Source: Rhodoluna limnophila (GTDB lineage: Bacteria > Actinomycetota > Actinomycetes > Actinomycetales > Microbacteriaceae). Taken from it: a DNA stretch of 64,000 nt. The stretch spans positions 248,001-312,000 of the forward strand of contig NZ_CP040509.1 of assembly GCF_005845365.1 (NCBI RefSeq), in the 5' to 3' direction. The notes under the pieces were generated by a model, which was not told the DNA's origin, did no database searches, and worked only from the letters and a program-made list of their open reading frames with translations. Positions 52,543-61,060 of the stretch are shown one piece after another (positions within the stretch are counted from its first letter, which is position 1; each line of letters begins with the position of its first letter). The position numbers were made by a program, and so were the translations under genes.

Positions 52543-53709
52543 ATGCCTGACAATCAAGTAGTTGCGCCATCGTTATCCGTTCTCCGTGAGCGCCACAGTT
52601 CTAAGTGGCGCCGCTTTAGCCCAGATGTTCTGCCGATGCACGTTGCCGAGATGGACTTTCAGGTCGCCGAGCCAATTCAAGCTGTTCTGACCGAGATGAT
52701 TCAGAACTCCGATTTGGGGTACTTGGGTCCGGTGCCTGAGGTTGCCGAGGCGTTTGCCGAGTTTGCAGCTACTCGCTGGAACTGGCCGGTTGATGCCAAA
52801 CAGGTAAAAATGGCAACCGATGTTGGTGTTGCCGCAGTCGAAATTTTTCGAGCGCTGGGTAAGCCCGGCGATCACGTGGTCATCAACACCCCGGTGTACA
52901 GCGCTTTCTTTGGTTGGTTGGCCGAAACTCACCTAACCCCGATGGATGTTCCGCTGGTTCAGAGCGGCTCTGAGTGGCTGCTTGACCTCGAAGGCCTCGA
53001 GCAGGCTTTTGCTGCAGGTGCCAAGTTCTACTTGTTGTGTCACCCGCACAACCCACTGGGCAAGGTTTTCACGCGTGCCGAGCTAACCGCGGTGGCGGCC
53101 CTTGCGGCCCGCTACAACGTGTTGGTTATCAGCGATGAAATTCACGCACCACTGACCTATGCCGGCCAGGTATTTACGCCTTATCTAAACTGCGGACCTG
53201 ATGCCGAAGCCACCGGCGTGACCATTACCTCGTCAAGTAAGTCTTGGAACACGGCTGGCCTTAAGGCTGCCATCGTGGTCAGTCAAAGCAGTGAGGTCGC
53301 CGCCAAGTTGGCCAAGCTCCCGCCAGACATGCACTGGCGTTCATCGTTGTTGGGAGCCTTTGCCATGGTTGAGGCCTACCGCAACGGAACCACCTGGTTG
53401 GACTCAGCCATCGAAACCATCGAGGTTAATTACCAGCACATGGTTTCAGAGGTTGCGGCCAAGTTGCCGGGTGTTGTTATTCACCGGCCGGTTAGCGGAT
53501 ACCTGAGTTGGTGGGATGTCTCAGCGCTGAAGCTTGGCACCGAACCGGGCAAGGTCATTCTCGAGCGCGCCAAGGTAGCTGTGGTTGAGGGTTCAGATCT
53601 GGGTGGAGCGGCCGCCGCAAATTACACCGGGTTCATCCGATTTAATTTTGGAACCAGCCCTGCAAATATCACCGAGGCGATCGATCGAATCGCCGCTATC
53701 GGCAAATAA
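52543..53709 (+). CDS. MalY/PatB-type PLP-dependent C-S lyase (cystathionine beta-lyase-like)
   Basis: A 388-aa fold-type I PLP enzyme. The MalY/PatB signature MHVAEMDFQVAEPIQ lies near residue 32, the cofactor region includes VISDEIHAPLTYAG (about 203-216), and the Schiff-base lysine is K233 in SSSKSWNTAG. MalY/PatB proteins cleave cystathionine or other cysteine conjugates to pyruvate, ammonia and a thiol such as homocysteine. The adjacent convergent metZ gene, four bases from its stop, supports a role in sulfur amino acid metabolism. Which substrate is used is not shown. Confidence 0.88.
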   Translation: MPDNQVVAPSLSVLRERHSSKWRRFSPDVLPMHVAEMDFQVAEPIQAVLTEMIQNSDLGYLGPVPEVAEAFAEFAATRWNWPVDAKQVKMATDVGVAAVEIFRALGKPGDHVVINTPVYSAFFGWLAETHLTPMDVPLVQSGSEWLLDLEGLEQAFAAGAKFYLLCHPHNPLGKVFTRAELTAVAALAARYNVLVISDEIHAPLTYAGQVFTPYLNCGPDAEATGVTITSSSKSWNTAGLKAAIVVSQSSEVAAKLAKLPPDMHWRSSLLGAFAMVEAYRNGTTWLDSAIETIEVNYQHMVSEVAAKLPGVVIHRPVSGYLSWWDVSALKLGTEPGKVILERAKVAVVEGSDLGGAAAANYTGFIRFNFGTSPANITEAIDRIAAIGK

Positions 53710-53713
53710 AAAC

Positions 53714-54946
53714 CTAGATGGCCTTTAGCGCGGTTTCGATGTCGCGCACTAGGTCTTCTGGGTGCTCTAGGCCAACCGATAGACGAACAGTGCTCGGAGT
53801 AATGCCCATCTCTGCCTGAATTTCAAGCGATAGGCGACGGTGAGTGGTCGATGACGGGTGAGTCATCAGTGACTTGCTGTCACCCAAATTGTTTGAGATG
53901 TCGATTACCTGAAGCGCATTCATAAAGCGGAAAACCGAGTCCTTGTCGGCTTTGAACTGAATAGCAACGGTAGAACCGCCACCCTTCATTTGCTGCCTGG
54001 CAAGTTCGTGCCCCTCGTGTGACTTTAGGAACGGGTACGAAACCTTCTCGATCGCACGGTGGTTTTCGAAGGTCTCGGCAATAGTCAGCGCGGTGCTGCT
54101 CATTCTTTCGACGCGCATGTGCATGGTCTCGAGAGACTTGAGCATGACCCAGGCGTTGAATGAACTCATCGATGGTCCGGTGTGGCGGGTGAACGGAATA
54201 ACCACGTCGGTGATGTACTGCTTGCTGCCCAAAATTGCGCCACCTAGGACGCGGCCCTGGCCATCGATGTGTTTGGTGGTTGAGTACATAACAACGTCGG
54301 CACCAAGCTCAAGTGGCTTCTGTAGAACCGGTGAGGCCATTACGTTGTCAACAATTACGGTGGCGCCAACTTTGTGGGCCAGGTCAGACACCATGCGGAT
54401 GTCGGTGATCTCCATCAAAGGGTTGCTTGGCGACTCGATGAATACGGCCTTGGTTGGCTCGGCAAGTGCAGCGGCCCAGCCCTCAGGTGTGTTTTCTTCA
54501 ACCAAAACGGTGTTGATGCCCCACTTAGGCAAAATCTCAGTGAGCACTACGTAGCAAGAGCTGAACATGGCTGCATAGGCAACAACGCGGTCGCCAGACT
54601 TGACCAGTGATGCCACCGATGCAAACATCGCGGCCATACCTGATGCAGTTGCGAAGCAAGCCTCTGCGCCCTCAAGTAGTGCCAAACGGTTTTCGAACTG
54701 AGCGACCGTTGGGTTTGAGAAACGGCTGTACAAGAAGTGGTCGGTCTCGTCGCGGAACGAAGATTCGGCCTGCTCAGCTGAGTCGTAGGTGAAACCGCTG
54801 TTTAGAAACAGTGCCTCGCTAGTCTCGCCGAAGCCGGTGCGGCTTAGGGCGCCACGGATAGCCTGTGTGTCTGGGTGCAATTGCCAGTCTGGCTTAGATT
54901 CATCGTTGCCGGCTTGGTAACCCCATGGGCGGTTTCTCTTGGTCAT
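53714..54946 (-). CDS. metZ: O-succinylhomoserine sulfhydrylase
   Basis: Uses O-succinylhomoserine (or the acetyl ester) and sulfide to form homocysteine directly. The 410-aa Cys/Met-metabolism PLP protein has the lysine K225 in MYSTTKHIDGQGRVLGG, the upstream ATVIVDNVMASPVLQKP, and the C-terminal SLEIQAEMGITPSTVRLS VGLEHPEDL region. The MetZ subgroup is favoured by the N-terminus (WQLHPDTQAIRGAL) and KHIDGQGR. It is the last gene of the NAD/cysteine desulfurase operon, overlapping nifS by one base (TAATG), an unusual place for a methionine gene. Sulfide or sulfur handling links it to nifS, by inference. Confidence 0.92.
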   Translation of the reverse strand: MTKRNRPWGYQAGNDESKPDWQLHPDTQAIRGALSRTGFGETSEALFLNSGFTYDSAEQAESSFRDETDHFLYSRFSNPTVAQFENRLALLEGAEACFATASGMAAMFASVASLVKSGDRVVAYAAMFSSCYVVLTEILPKWGINTVLVEENTPEGWAAALAEPTKAVFIESPSNPLMEITDIRMVSDLAHKVGATVIVDNVMASPVLQKPLELGADVVMYSTTKHIDGQGRVLGGAILGSKQYITDVVIPFTRHTGPSMSSFNAWVMLKSLETMHMRVERMSSTALTIAETFENHRAIEKVSYPFLKSHEGHELARQQMKGGGSTVAIQFKADKDSVFRFMNALQVIDISNNLGDSKSLMTHPSSTTHRRLSLEIQAEMGITPSTVRLSVGLEHPEDLVRDIETALKAI

Positions 54947-56091
54947 TAGGCGATTTTATCAGTGCCGCCAACGGCAGCAACCGCATCAGCCAAGGCTCGG
55001 GCGGCGGTTTCTAGTTCGGCTTCGGTGGTGTGGTGTGAAAAACTGAATCTAATTGCCGTCTGGGCCAACTCGGCGTCGAATCCCATGGCGGTCAAAACAT
55101 GAGATGGCTCATCGCTGCCAGCAGCGCAGGCAGATCCGCTAGAGACGATTACCTCGCGACGTTCCAGCTCAAGCAGCAGGGCCTCACCGCTCAATCCGGG
55201 TACGCAAAAAGAGGCAATGCTTGGTAGGCGAATGCTTGGGTGCCCGGTCAAAATTGCGGTTGGTACCAGGTCTTGAACCTGCCCGATAAACCGATCTCGG
55301 GCTGCTTCGATACGCGGAACCTCAGCGTTTTGCCTAGTCAAAATCTTGACGGCGGTGGCCAAGGCCACAGCCCAGGCCACATTCTCGGTACCCGAACGGC
55401 GACCGTTCTCTTGCCCTCCACCGTGCAACAGTGGTTCAACCGCAAGCCGGCCTCGAATGTAGGTTGCGCCTGACCCCTTAGGTGCCCCAAGTTTGTGGCC
55501 AGAAACCGTCAGTGCATCCACGCCCAGTTCGGCAACATTGCAGTCCAGCCAAGCGGCAGCCTGCACGGCATCGGTGTGAAAAGCAGCCCCAACCTCGTGA
55601 GCCAGTGCAGCCAGGCGAGAGATGGGGTGAATTGTGCCGACCTCATTATTTGCCATCATGAGGGTGACCAGCGTGGTGTCTAGCCGCAGCGCGGTTTTGA
55701 GCTCGGCTAAAGAGATGCAGCCCTGAAGATCAACGCTCAACCAGGTGACTTCAAATTTGTGATGCCGAACCAGATACTCGATGCTCTGCAGTACTGCCTC
55801 GTGCTCGGTCGGTGAGCTGACGATGTGCCTGCCGCGCGGATTGGCAAGTGCCAGCCCCTCGATGGCAAGGTTAATGCCTTCGGTGCCACCCGAAGTGAAG
55901 ATGATTTCACTACCGCGGCAACCCAACCAAGCGGCAACGGCATCGCGCGCTGCCTCAAGCGCCATTCCGGCTCGATGCCCCAGTTCGTGAGTGCTCGACG
56001 GATTACCGAATTCTTCGGTTAGCCAAGGCCAGGCTGCCTGCAGCGCTTCTTTAGCTACCGGTGTCGTGGCCGCGTGATCGAGGTAAATCAT
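54946..56091 (-). CDS. nifS: Cysteine desulfurase (NifS/IscS-type)
   Basis: Releases sulfur from cysteine for Fe-S cluster assembly. The 381-aa PLP enzyme begins MIYLDHAATTPV, with HTDAVQAAAW, Schiff-base lysine K200 in SGHKLGAPKGSG, and the persulfide cysteine C322 in SSGSACAAGS. It overlaps nadC by four bases and metZ by one. In many bacteria a NifS-type gene travels with nadA/nadB, because quinolinate synthase needs a [4Fe-4S] cluster, so supplying sulfur to NadA is the likely job. A general IscS role is also possible. Confidence 0.93.
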   Translation of the reverse strand: MIYLDHAATTPVAKEALQAAWPWLTEEFGNPSSTHELGHRAGMALEAARDAVAAWLGCRGSEIIFTSGGTEGINLAIEGLALANPRGRHIVSSPTEHEAVLQSIEYLVRHHKFEVTWLSVDLQGCISLAELKTALRLDTTLVTLMMANNEVGTIHPISRLAALAHEVGAAFHTDAVQAAAWLDCNVAELGVDALTVSGHKLGAPKGSGATYIRGRLAVEPLLHGGGQENGRRSGTENVAWAVALATAVKILTRQNAEVPRIEAARDRFIGQVQDLVPTAILTGHPSIRLPSIASFCVPGLSGEALLLELERREVIVSSGSACAAGSDEPSHVLTAMGFDAELAQTAIRFSFSHHTTEAELETAARALADAVAAVGGTDKIA

Positions 56092-56945
56092 TTTGGCTCG
56101 ATGGTTACGTCAAGGCCGAGGTCAAGTGATCGAACACTGTGGGTCAGGGCCCCAACTGAAATTACGTCCACACCGGTTGCAGCTATCTTGGCTACTGTCT
56201 CAAGGTTCACCCCGCCCGATGCTTCGACCACAGCGCGCCCAGCGATCAGGTCCACGCCGGCGCGAAGTTCATCGAGGGTGAAGTTATCGAGCATGATGAT
56301 GTCGACACCGCCCTCGAGTACCGGCATGATTTGATCGAGGCGGTCAACCTCAACCTCAAACTTGACCGAAGCCGGAATCTCAGTTCTGACTCTGCGCAGC
56401 TCGGCGGTTAGGGCCTTGCCCCCGGCGGTAAGAACGGCCAGGTGGTTGTCCTTAGCCAAAACCTGATCCGATAGTGAGAATCGGTGATTGGTGCCACCAC
56501 CGTCACGCACAGCTTGGCGCTCGAACTCGCGCAGGCCCGGGGTGGTTTTGCGGGTGTCAAGAATCTTGGCCTTGGTGCCGGCAACTGCAGCAACGTACTG
56601 GGCCGTCAGTGTGGCAATGCCGCACATGCGCTGGGTAAAGTTCAAACCAATTCGCTCGCCGCGCAACACTGCTCGCGCTGGGCCGGTCACTGTGGCAAGG
56701 CTCTGCCCGGCAACAAAGTGGTCGCCGTCGGCAATCTTCATTTCAACCCGGATGCTTGGGTCACACAGCTCAAAGGCTGCCTTGAAAACTTCCACCCCGC
56801 TGAAAACTCCAGGTTCGCGGGCTGCTAGCTCGGCGGTTGCCTGAGCGCTCGCCGGAATCAGGTGTTCAGACGTGATGTCTCCGGCAGGTGCGTCTTCTTC
56901 GAGCGCTGCAGCCACGACTTTATTAATGTGCTCTGGAGTAAGCAT
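56088..56945 (-). CDS. nadC: Nicotinate-nucleotide pyrophosphorylase (quinolinate phosphoribosyltransferase)
   Basis: Converts quinolinate and PRPP to nicotinic acid mononucleotide. The 285-aa protein contains LDTRKTTPGLREFERQAV (about 133-150), GGTNHRFSLSDQVLAKDNH (about 153-171), EVEVDRLDQI, IIMLDNFTLDELR and EASGGVNLETVAKIAATGVD near the C-terminus. It overlaps nadB by one base and nifS by four. It forms the third NAD step of the operon. Confidence 0.96.
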   Translation of the reverse strand: MLTPEHINKVVAAALEEDAPAGDITSEHLIPASAQATAELAAREPGVFSGVEVFKAAFELCDPSIRVEMKIADGDHFVAGQSLATVTGPARAVLRGERIGLNFTQRMCGIATLTAQYVAAVAGTKAKILDTRKTTPGLREFERQAVRDGGGTNHRFSLSDQVLAKDNHLAVLTAGGKALTAELRRVRTEIPASVKFEVEVDRLDQIMPVLEGGVDIIMLDNFTLDELRAGVDLIAGRAVVEASGGVNLETVAKIAATGVDVISVGALTHSVRSLDLGLDVTIEPK

Positions 56946-58498
56946 TATTTGACCTGTCGAACAATCGTGATGGGCTTGGCCATCGATGGGTTTGATTCAG
57001 GGAAGTCCAGTCGGTAATGACCGCCTCTGGACTCTTCGCGGGTATTTGCCGAAGCTGTTAGGGCGCGTGCCAAGAGCAACAGATTGGCGTCTTCCCAGTC
57101 GGTGAATAAACGGTTAGCTTTATCGGCCGAACGCCACTGAGCAAGAGCCTGTTCTGTGGCGGCTAGACCCTCAGCATCGCGAGCCAGTCCAACGTTGTCC
57201 CACATCAGTGACTGCAATTCAACTCGGTCAACTACCTTCAGCGAACTTGCCGGAACTGCACTGTCGGCTTCGTCCTGTAGCTCGATTTCGCGCAAGACAC
57301 CAGATTCCTTCCAGCGTGCGCTGGCCGCATCTGCAGGCCAAGGCTCGTCGAGCACCTGAACCGCTCGGCGTGAGAACACGATGGACTCCAGCAGGGAGTT
57401 TGACGCCAGTCGGTTTGCTCCGTGTGCTCCGGTGCAGGCAACTTCGCCAACGGCAAATAATCCTTCGATGGATGTTCGGCCCCAAATATCGGTTGCAACA
57501 CCGCCCATCCAGTAGTGGGCTGCTGGCGTAACCGGAATCGGATTTTTGCCCCAATCCAGACCATAGGCGCGGGTGGTTTTAGAAATACTTGGGAATCGCT
57601 TATTCAAAAAGTCGGATCCCAATCCGGTTGCATCTAGCAATACCGGCTGGCCGCCCTGCGACAGCATCTCAGCCTGAATACCTCGGGCCACCACGTCTCT
57701 TGGCGCCAGCTCGGCTAGGGGGTGCACCTTTTGCATAAAGCGTTCCCCAGCATTATTAATTAGCACAGCTCCGTCTCCGCGAACCGCCTCGGAAATCAGA
57801 AAACTGCCCGGCACAGCAAGAGCGGTTGGGTGAAATTGGTAGAACTCAACATCAGCCAATTCGGCACCGGCCCTAAAGGCTGCGGCAACGCCGTCTCCGG
57901 TGGTCACGGCTGGGTTGGTGGTGTGTCTGAACAGTTGCCCTGCGCCACCGCTGGCCAGAATCACGGCATCTGCCTCAACAAAATGGCGCCCCGATGAATC
58001 CATCAGGTGCACTCCGGTAATTTTTCTGTTGACGACTTCGAAGTCGATTACAAAAGTGTGCTCGTGAATTGCGGCTGCGGTTGACTTGAGGGTTTCCACC
58101 AAAGCGCGACTGATGTCGGCTCCGGTGGTGTCTCCGCCGGCGTGAAGAACGCGCGGGTGAGAGTGAGCCGCCTCTAGGCCTAGTGCAAATTCAGGACCCT
58201 GCTTATCGAAATCGACACCAAACCGAATTAGATCCTTAATCCGATTCGGCCCCTCGGCACAGAGCACCTCGACTGCAGGTTGGTAGCAATAGCCGGCTCC
58301 AGCAGCCAGGGTGTCGGCAACGTGCTCGGCAACTGTGTCGTCACTTGAGACAACCGCCGCGATGCCGCCCTGCGCGTAGTGAGTGTTGCTTTCGGCCAGG
58401 TTTGACTTGGTGACCAGGGTCACCTCGTGGGTTCGGCTGGCTTCAACGGCCGCAATAAGGCCGGCAATTCCGCTGCCGATAACTACGAGCTTCTTCAT
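56945..58498 (-). CDS. nadB: L-aspartate oxidase
   Basis: An FAD enzyme that oxidises aspartate to iminoaspartate, the substrate of NadA. The 517-aa protein starts with the dinucleotide fold VVIGSGIAGLIAAVEA, has NTHYAQGGIAAV (about 38-49), FQFHPTAL-like YQFHPTALAVPG, and the C-terminal helical domain after residue 400. The length fits NadB and not a succinate dehydrogenase flavoprotein. It lies 8 bp after nadA and overlaps nadC by one base. Confidence 0.95.
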   Translation of the reverse strand: MKKLVVIGSGIAGLIAAVEASRTHEVTLVTKSNLAESNTHYAQGGIAAVVSSDDTVAEHVADTLAAGAGYCYQPAVEVLCAEGPNRIKDLIRFGVDFDKQGPEFALGLEAAHSHPRVLHAGGDTTGADISRALVETLKSTAAAIHEHTFVIDFEVVNRKITGVHLMDSSGRHFVEADAVILASGGAGQLFRHTTNPAVTTGDGVAAAFRAGAELADVEFYQFHPTALAVPGSFLISEAVRGDGAVLINNAGERFMQKVHPLAELAPRDVVARGIQAEMLSQGGQPVLLDATGLGSDFLNKRFPSISKTTRAYGLDWGKNPIPVTPAAHYWMGGVATDIWGRTSIEGLFAVGEVACTGAHGANRLASNSLLESIVFSRRAVQVLDEPWPADAASARWKESGVLREIELQDEADSAVPASSLKVVDRVELQSLMWDNVGLARDAEGLAATEQALAQWRSADKANRLFTDWEDANLLLLARALTASANTREESRGGHYRLDFPESNPSMAKPITIVRQVK

Positions 58499-58506
58499 CG
58501 GTGTGC

Positions 58507-59787
58507 CTAGAGAGGCTTCGCCGCCAACATACGCTCAAGAGCAACCTTGGCACCCTCGGCTACCTTTTCATCAACCACAATCTGGTTTACGACTTCGCCG
58601 GCAACCAAGCGTTCAAGCACCCAGGCTAGGTATCCGGGGTGAATTCGGTACATGGTTGAGCATGGGCAGACCACTGGGTCTAGGCAAAAAATGTTGTGCT
58701 GCGGAAACTCTGCCGCCAGGCGCTGAACCATGTTGATTTCTGTGCCGATGGCAAAGGTGGTTGGCTCGGTTGCAGCAATAACTGCCTTCCGAATGTAGTC
58801 GGTTGAACCATACTCGTCGGCTGCATCAACAACCTCCATTGGGCTTTCTGGGTGCACAATTACGCGAACACCTGGGTGCTCGGCTCGGGCCTTATCAATT
58901 TGGGCCACGCTGAAGCGTTTGTGTACAGAGCAGAAACCGTTCCAGAGGACAACCTTTGCCTCAACCAGCTGCTGCTCGGTGTTGCCACCAAGTGGCTTGC
59001 GGCCCTGCCAAAGCGGCATTAGGTCGGTGCTAATGCCCATGGCTTTTGCGGTGTTTCGGCCCAGGTGCTGGTCCGGAAAGAACAGCACGCGCTGGCCGCG
59101 CTCAAATGCCCACTTCAGAACAATCGCTGCGTTTGAAGAGGTGCAAACAATACCGCCGTGCTCTCCGCAGAAAGCCTTGAGGGCTGCCGATGAATTCATG
59201 TAAGTCACCGGGATGATTGGCGCGCGACCCTCTGCATCAGGCTCGGTGCCGTAGATCTCTTCGAGTTGCTCCCAGGCTTGCGTGACCGAGTCAATGTCGG
59301 CCATGTCTGCCATCGAACAGCCGGCTGCGAGGTTTGGCAAAATAACCGCCTGGTCGTCACCCGAGAGAATGTCTGCTGTTTCTGCCATGAAGTGCACACC
59401 GCAGAACACAATTGCCTTCGCCTCTGGGTGGGCCTTGGCGGCATTAGCCAACTGAAAAGAGTCACCCAGATAATCGGCGTGCTCAACAATTTCATCACGC
59501 TGGTAAAAGTGCCCAAGAATCACAACCTGGTCACCCAAAGTTTTTTTAGCCGCGATGATGCGCTCGCGCAGCTCTTCATCGGATGCGGTTTTGTATTCGG
59601 CAGGCAAGGCGCCTTGCACTGGTGATCCGGTCGGAATCAAATCGCTGCTGGATGCTCCAGGGCCGTAGGCTGCAGGGCCACCGTCAAACTCCCACGGTCC
59701 CTTGGCTAGAGAAGGGCTGCAGGTTGAGTCTGAAGACTGCCCCTTCACAATTAGCTGGATGCGCTGGTTGACCGATGCTGTGGTCAT
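58507..59787 (-). CDS. nadA: Quinolinate synthase
   Basis: Condenses iminoaspartate with dihydroxyacetone phosphate to quinolinate, using a [4Fe-4S] cluster. The 426-aa protein has the long actinobacterial N-terminal extension (about 70 aa). After it come GHFYQRDEIVEHADYLGDS, IVFCGVHFMAETADIL (cluster cysteine), the SSNAAIVLKWAFERGQR and VWNGFCSVHKRF-like segment, and CLDPVVCPCSTMYRIHP with further cysteines. It overlaps nrtR by four bases (ATGA). Sulfur for the cluster probably comes from the NifS of the same operon. Confidence 0.95.
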   Translation of the reverse strand: MTTASVNQRIQLIVKGQSSDSTCSPSLAKGPWEFDGGPAAYGPGASSSDLIPTGSPVQGALPAEYKTASDEELRERIIAAKKTLGDQVVILGHFYQRDEIVEHADYLGDSFQLANAAKAHPEAKAIVFCGVHFMAETADILSGDDQAVILPNLAAGCSMADMADIDSVTQAWEQLEEIYGTEPDAEGRAPIIPVTYMNSSAALKAFCGEHGGIVCTSSNAAIVLKWAFERGQRVLFFPDQHLGRNTAKAMGISTDLMPLWQGRKPLGGNTEQQLVEAKVVLWNGFCSVHKRFSVAQIDKARAEHPGVRVIVHPESPMEVVDAADEYGSTDYIRKAVIAATEPTTFAIGTEINMVQRLAAEFPQHNIFCLDPVVCPCSTMYRIHPGYLAWVLERLVAGEVVNQIVVDEKVAEGAKVALERMLAAKPL

Positions 59788-60470
59788 TGATTTTCTCCTG
59801 TGTTCGTCGCGCGGTAAAGCTGTGGTGGTCGGTGGCGGGTGCCGGCAAGTCGCTCTCCGGTAGGCTCCACCGAGCCTTCTGCCTCAACCAGGCGCCGAAA
59901 GTTTCCCGGGTCCAGTTGAATGTTCAGCACTGCTTCGTAGACCTCTCGAAGCTGCGCCAAGGTGAATAGTTCTGGCAAAAATAGGTGCGCAAGTTGGCTA
60001 TAGGCCAGCTTGTTTCGCAGTCGGTTCAGTGCGTATTCAACGATGATGTTGTGGTCAAAGGCCAGTGGTGGAAGTTCGTCAGCCCAGAACCACTGAACGT
60101 TCTCGCTCTCGATAGCTGCGCCGGCTTCATCGGTGCCGACTAGCGCCCAGTAAACAATCGACACCACGCGGTCGCTGAGCTTGCTGCCGGGGGAGCGGTC
60201 AAGGCTGCCGAATGCGTAAAGCTGCTCAAGGTAGCGCGGTTCAAGACCGGTGGTCTCAAGCAAGTTTCTAGAGGCTGCGTGGCTTAGGTCCTCGGTGATT
60301 TTGAGCGGACCACCCGGCAGAGCCCATTGGTTTTCAAACGGGGCACGGATTCTCTTGACTAGCGGGAGGGCTAGTTTTAGCTCGCCGGTCTCGCAGGTGC
60401 GAAGGGTAAAAATGACGGTCGACACGGCAAGGTTCGGCGCCTCAAGAGGAGCCTGAGTTTGATCTGCCAT
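59784..60470 (-). CDS. nrtR: NrtR-type Nudix-related transcriptional repressor
   Basis: A 228-aa protein with a Nudix-like N-terminal domain (about 12-150) and a C-terminal winged-helix region (about 155-228), the architecture of NrtR, which represses NAD synthesis genes and responds to ADP-ribose. The Nudix box is G-x5-E-x7-RNLLETTGL: two catalytic glutamates of REUxEExGU are replaced by Asn and Thr, as expected for a ligand sensor without hydrolase activity. It heads nadA-nadB-nadC-nifS-metZ. A perfect dyad 27 bases upstream of its start is the likely operator. An ordinary Nudix hydrolase is less likely because of context and the defective box. Confidence 0.85.
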   Translation of the reverse strand: MADQTQAPLEAPNLAVSTVIFTLRTCETGELKLALPLVKRIRAPFENQWALPGGPLKITEDLSHAASRNLLETTGLEPRYLEQLYAFGSLDRSPGSKLSDRVVSIVYWALVGTDEAGAAIESENVQWFWADELPPLAFDHNIIVEYALNRLRNKLAYSQLAHLFLPELFTLAQLREVYEAVLNIQLDPGNFRRLVEAEGSVEPTGERLAGTRHRPPQLYRATNTGENQ

Positions 60471-60496
60471 TGCTCTGCCGGTCTAGTAAAAGTAAA

Positions 60497-60546
60497 AATG
60501 ACACTAAGTAATCAATATCTTAGTGTCATTCTGACTTTTAGTGCAA
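60497..60546 (-). promoter_or_regulatory. NAD operon promoter and perfect 12-bp inverted repeat (putative NrtR operator)
   Basis: AATGACACTAAG (60497-60508) and CTTAGTGTCATT (60519-60530) form a perfect dyad around a 10-base spacer. Outside them AAAAGT and ACTTTT extend the symmetry after four-base gaps. On the minus strand TTGCAC (60541-60546), an 18-base spacer and TAAGAT (60517-60522) fit a promoter whose -10 lies in the dyad. Repression by NrtR is the natural inference. Confidence 0.65.
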
Positions 60547-60560
60547 AAACTAGGCGGCTC

Positions 60561-61031
60561 TTAGTCCTCGCCGATATCTTCGTTCCACAGCGCATCATTG
60601 GCTTCGATGAATTCACGCATGATTTCGATTAGGCCCGGGTCATTGAGAACATGCACCTCGGCACCGTGCTCGGCGACCCAATCTTGGCCACCCATAAAGT
60701 TTTTATCGTCGCCAACAATTACTCGGCCGATGCCGAATTGGCGAATCAAGCCAGAGCAGTACCAGCATGGCGAAAGGCTGGTAGCTAGGGTCACGTTTTT
60801 GTAGCTGCGCTGGCGTCCAGCGTTTCTAAATGCACTGGTTTCTCCGTGCATCGAGGCATCGCCGTCTTGAACTCGGCGGTTGCGCCCACTGCCGAGCAGT
60901 CGGCCTTCCTGGTCAAACAGGGCGGCACCGATAGGGATTCCACCCTCGGCAAGACCGAGGTGGGCCTCGGCAATAGCAACTTGAAGTTTCTCTTCGTCAG
61001 TGGCGAAGATTTGTCCAACTTTAAATTCCAT
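60561..61031 (-). CDS. Zinc-dependent nucleobase deaminase (cytosine deaminase-like)
   Basis: A 156-aa member of the cytidine deaminase-like superfamily. Zinc and catalytic residues are visible as H62 and E64 in SMHGETSAFRN and C89/C92 in SLSPCWYCSGL. The HGE form and the surrounding sequence resemble yeast-type cytosine deaminase more than tRNA-adenosine deaminase. The gene lies 29 bp downstream of an NCS1 permease gene on the same strand, which supports deamination of imported cytosine to uracil. A purine or other base substrate cannot be excluded. It starts at ATG 61031. Confidence 0.85.
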   Translation of the reverse strand: MEFKVGQIFATDEEKLQVAIAEAHLGLAEGGIPIGAALFDQEGRLLGSGRNRRVQDGDASMHGETSAFRNAGRQRSYKNVTLATSLSPCWYCSGLIRQFGIGRVIVGDDKNFMGGQDWVAEHGAEVHVLNDPGLIEIMREFIEANDALWNEDIGED

Positions 61032-61060
61032 TGCCGAGGCCTCTCGATTTTTGGTTCGGA

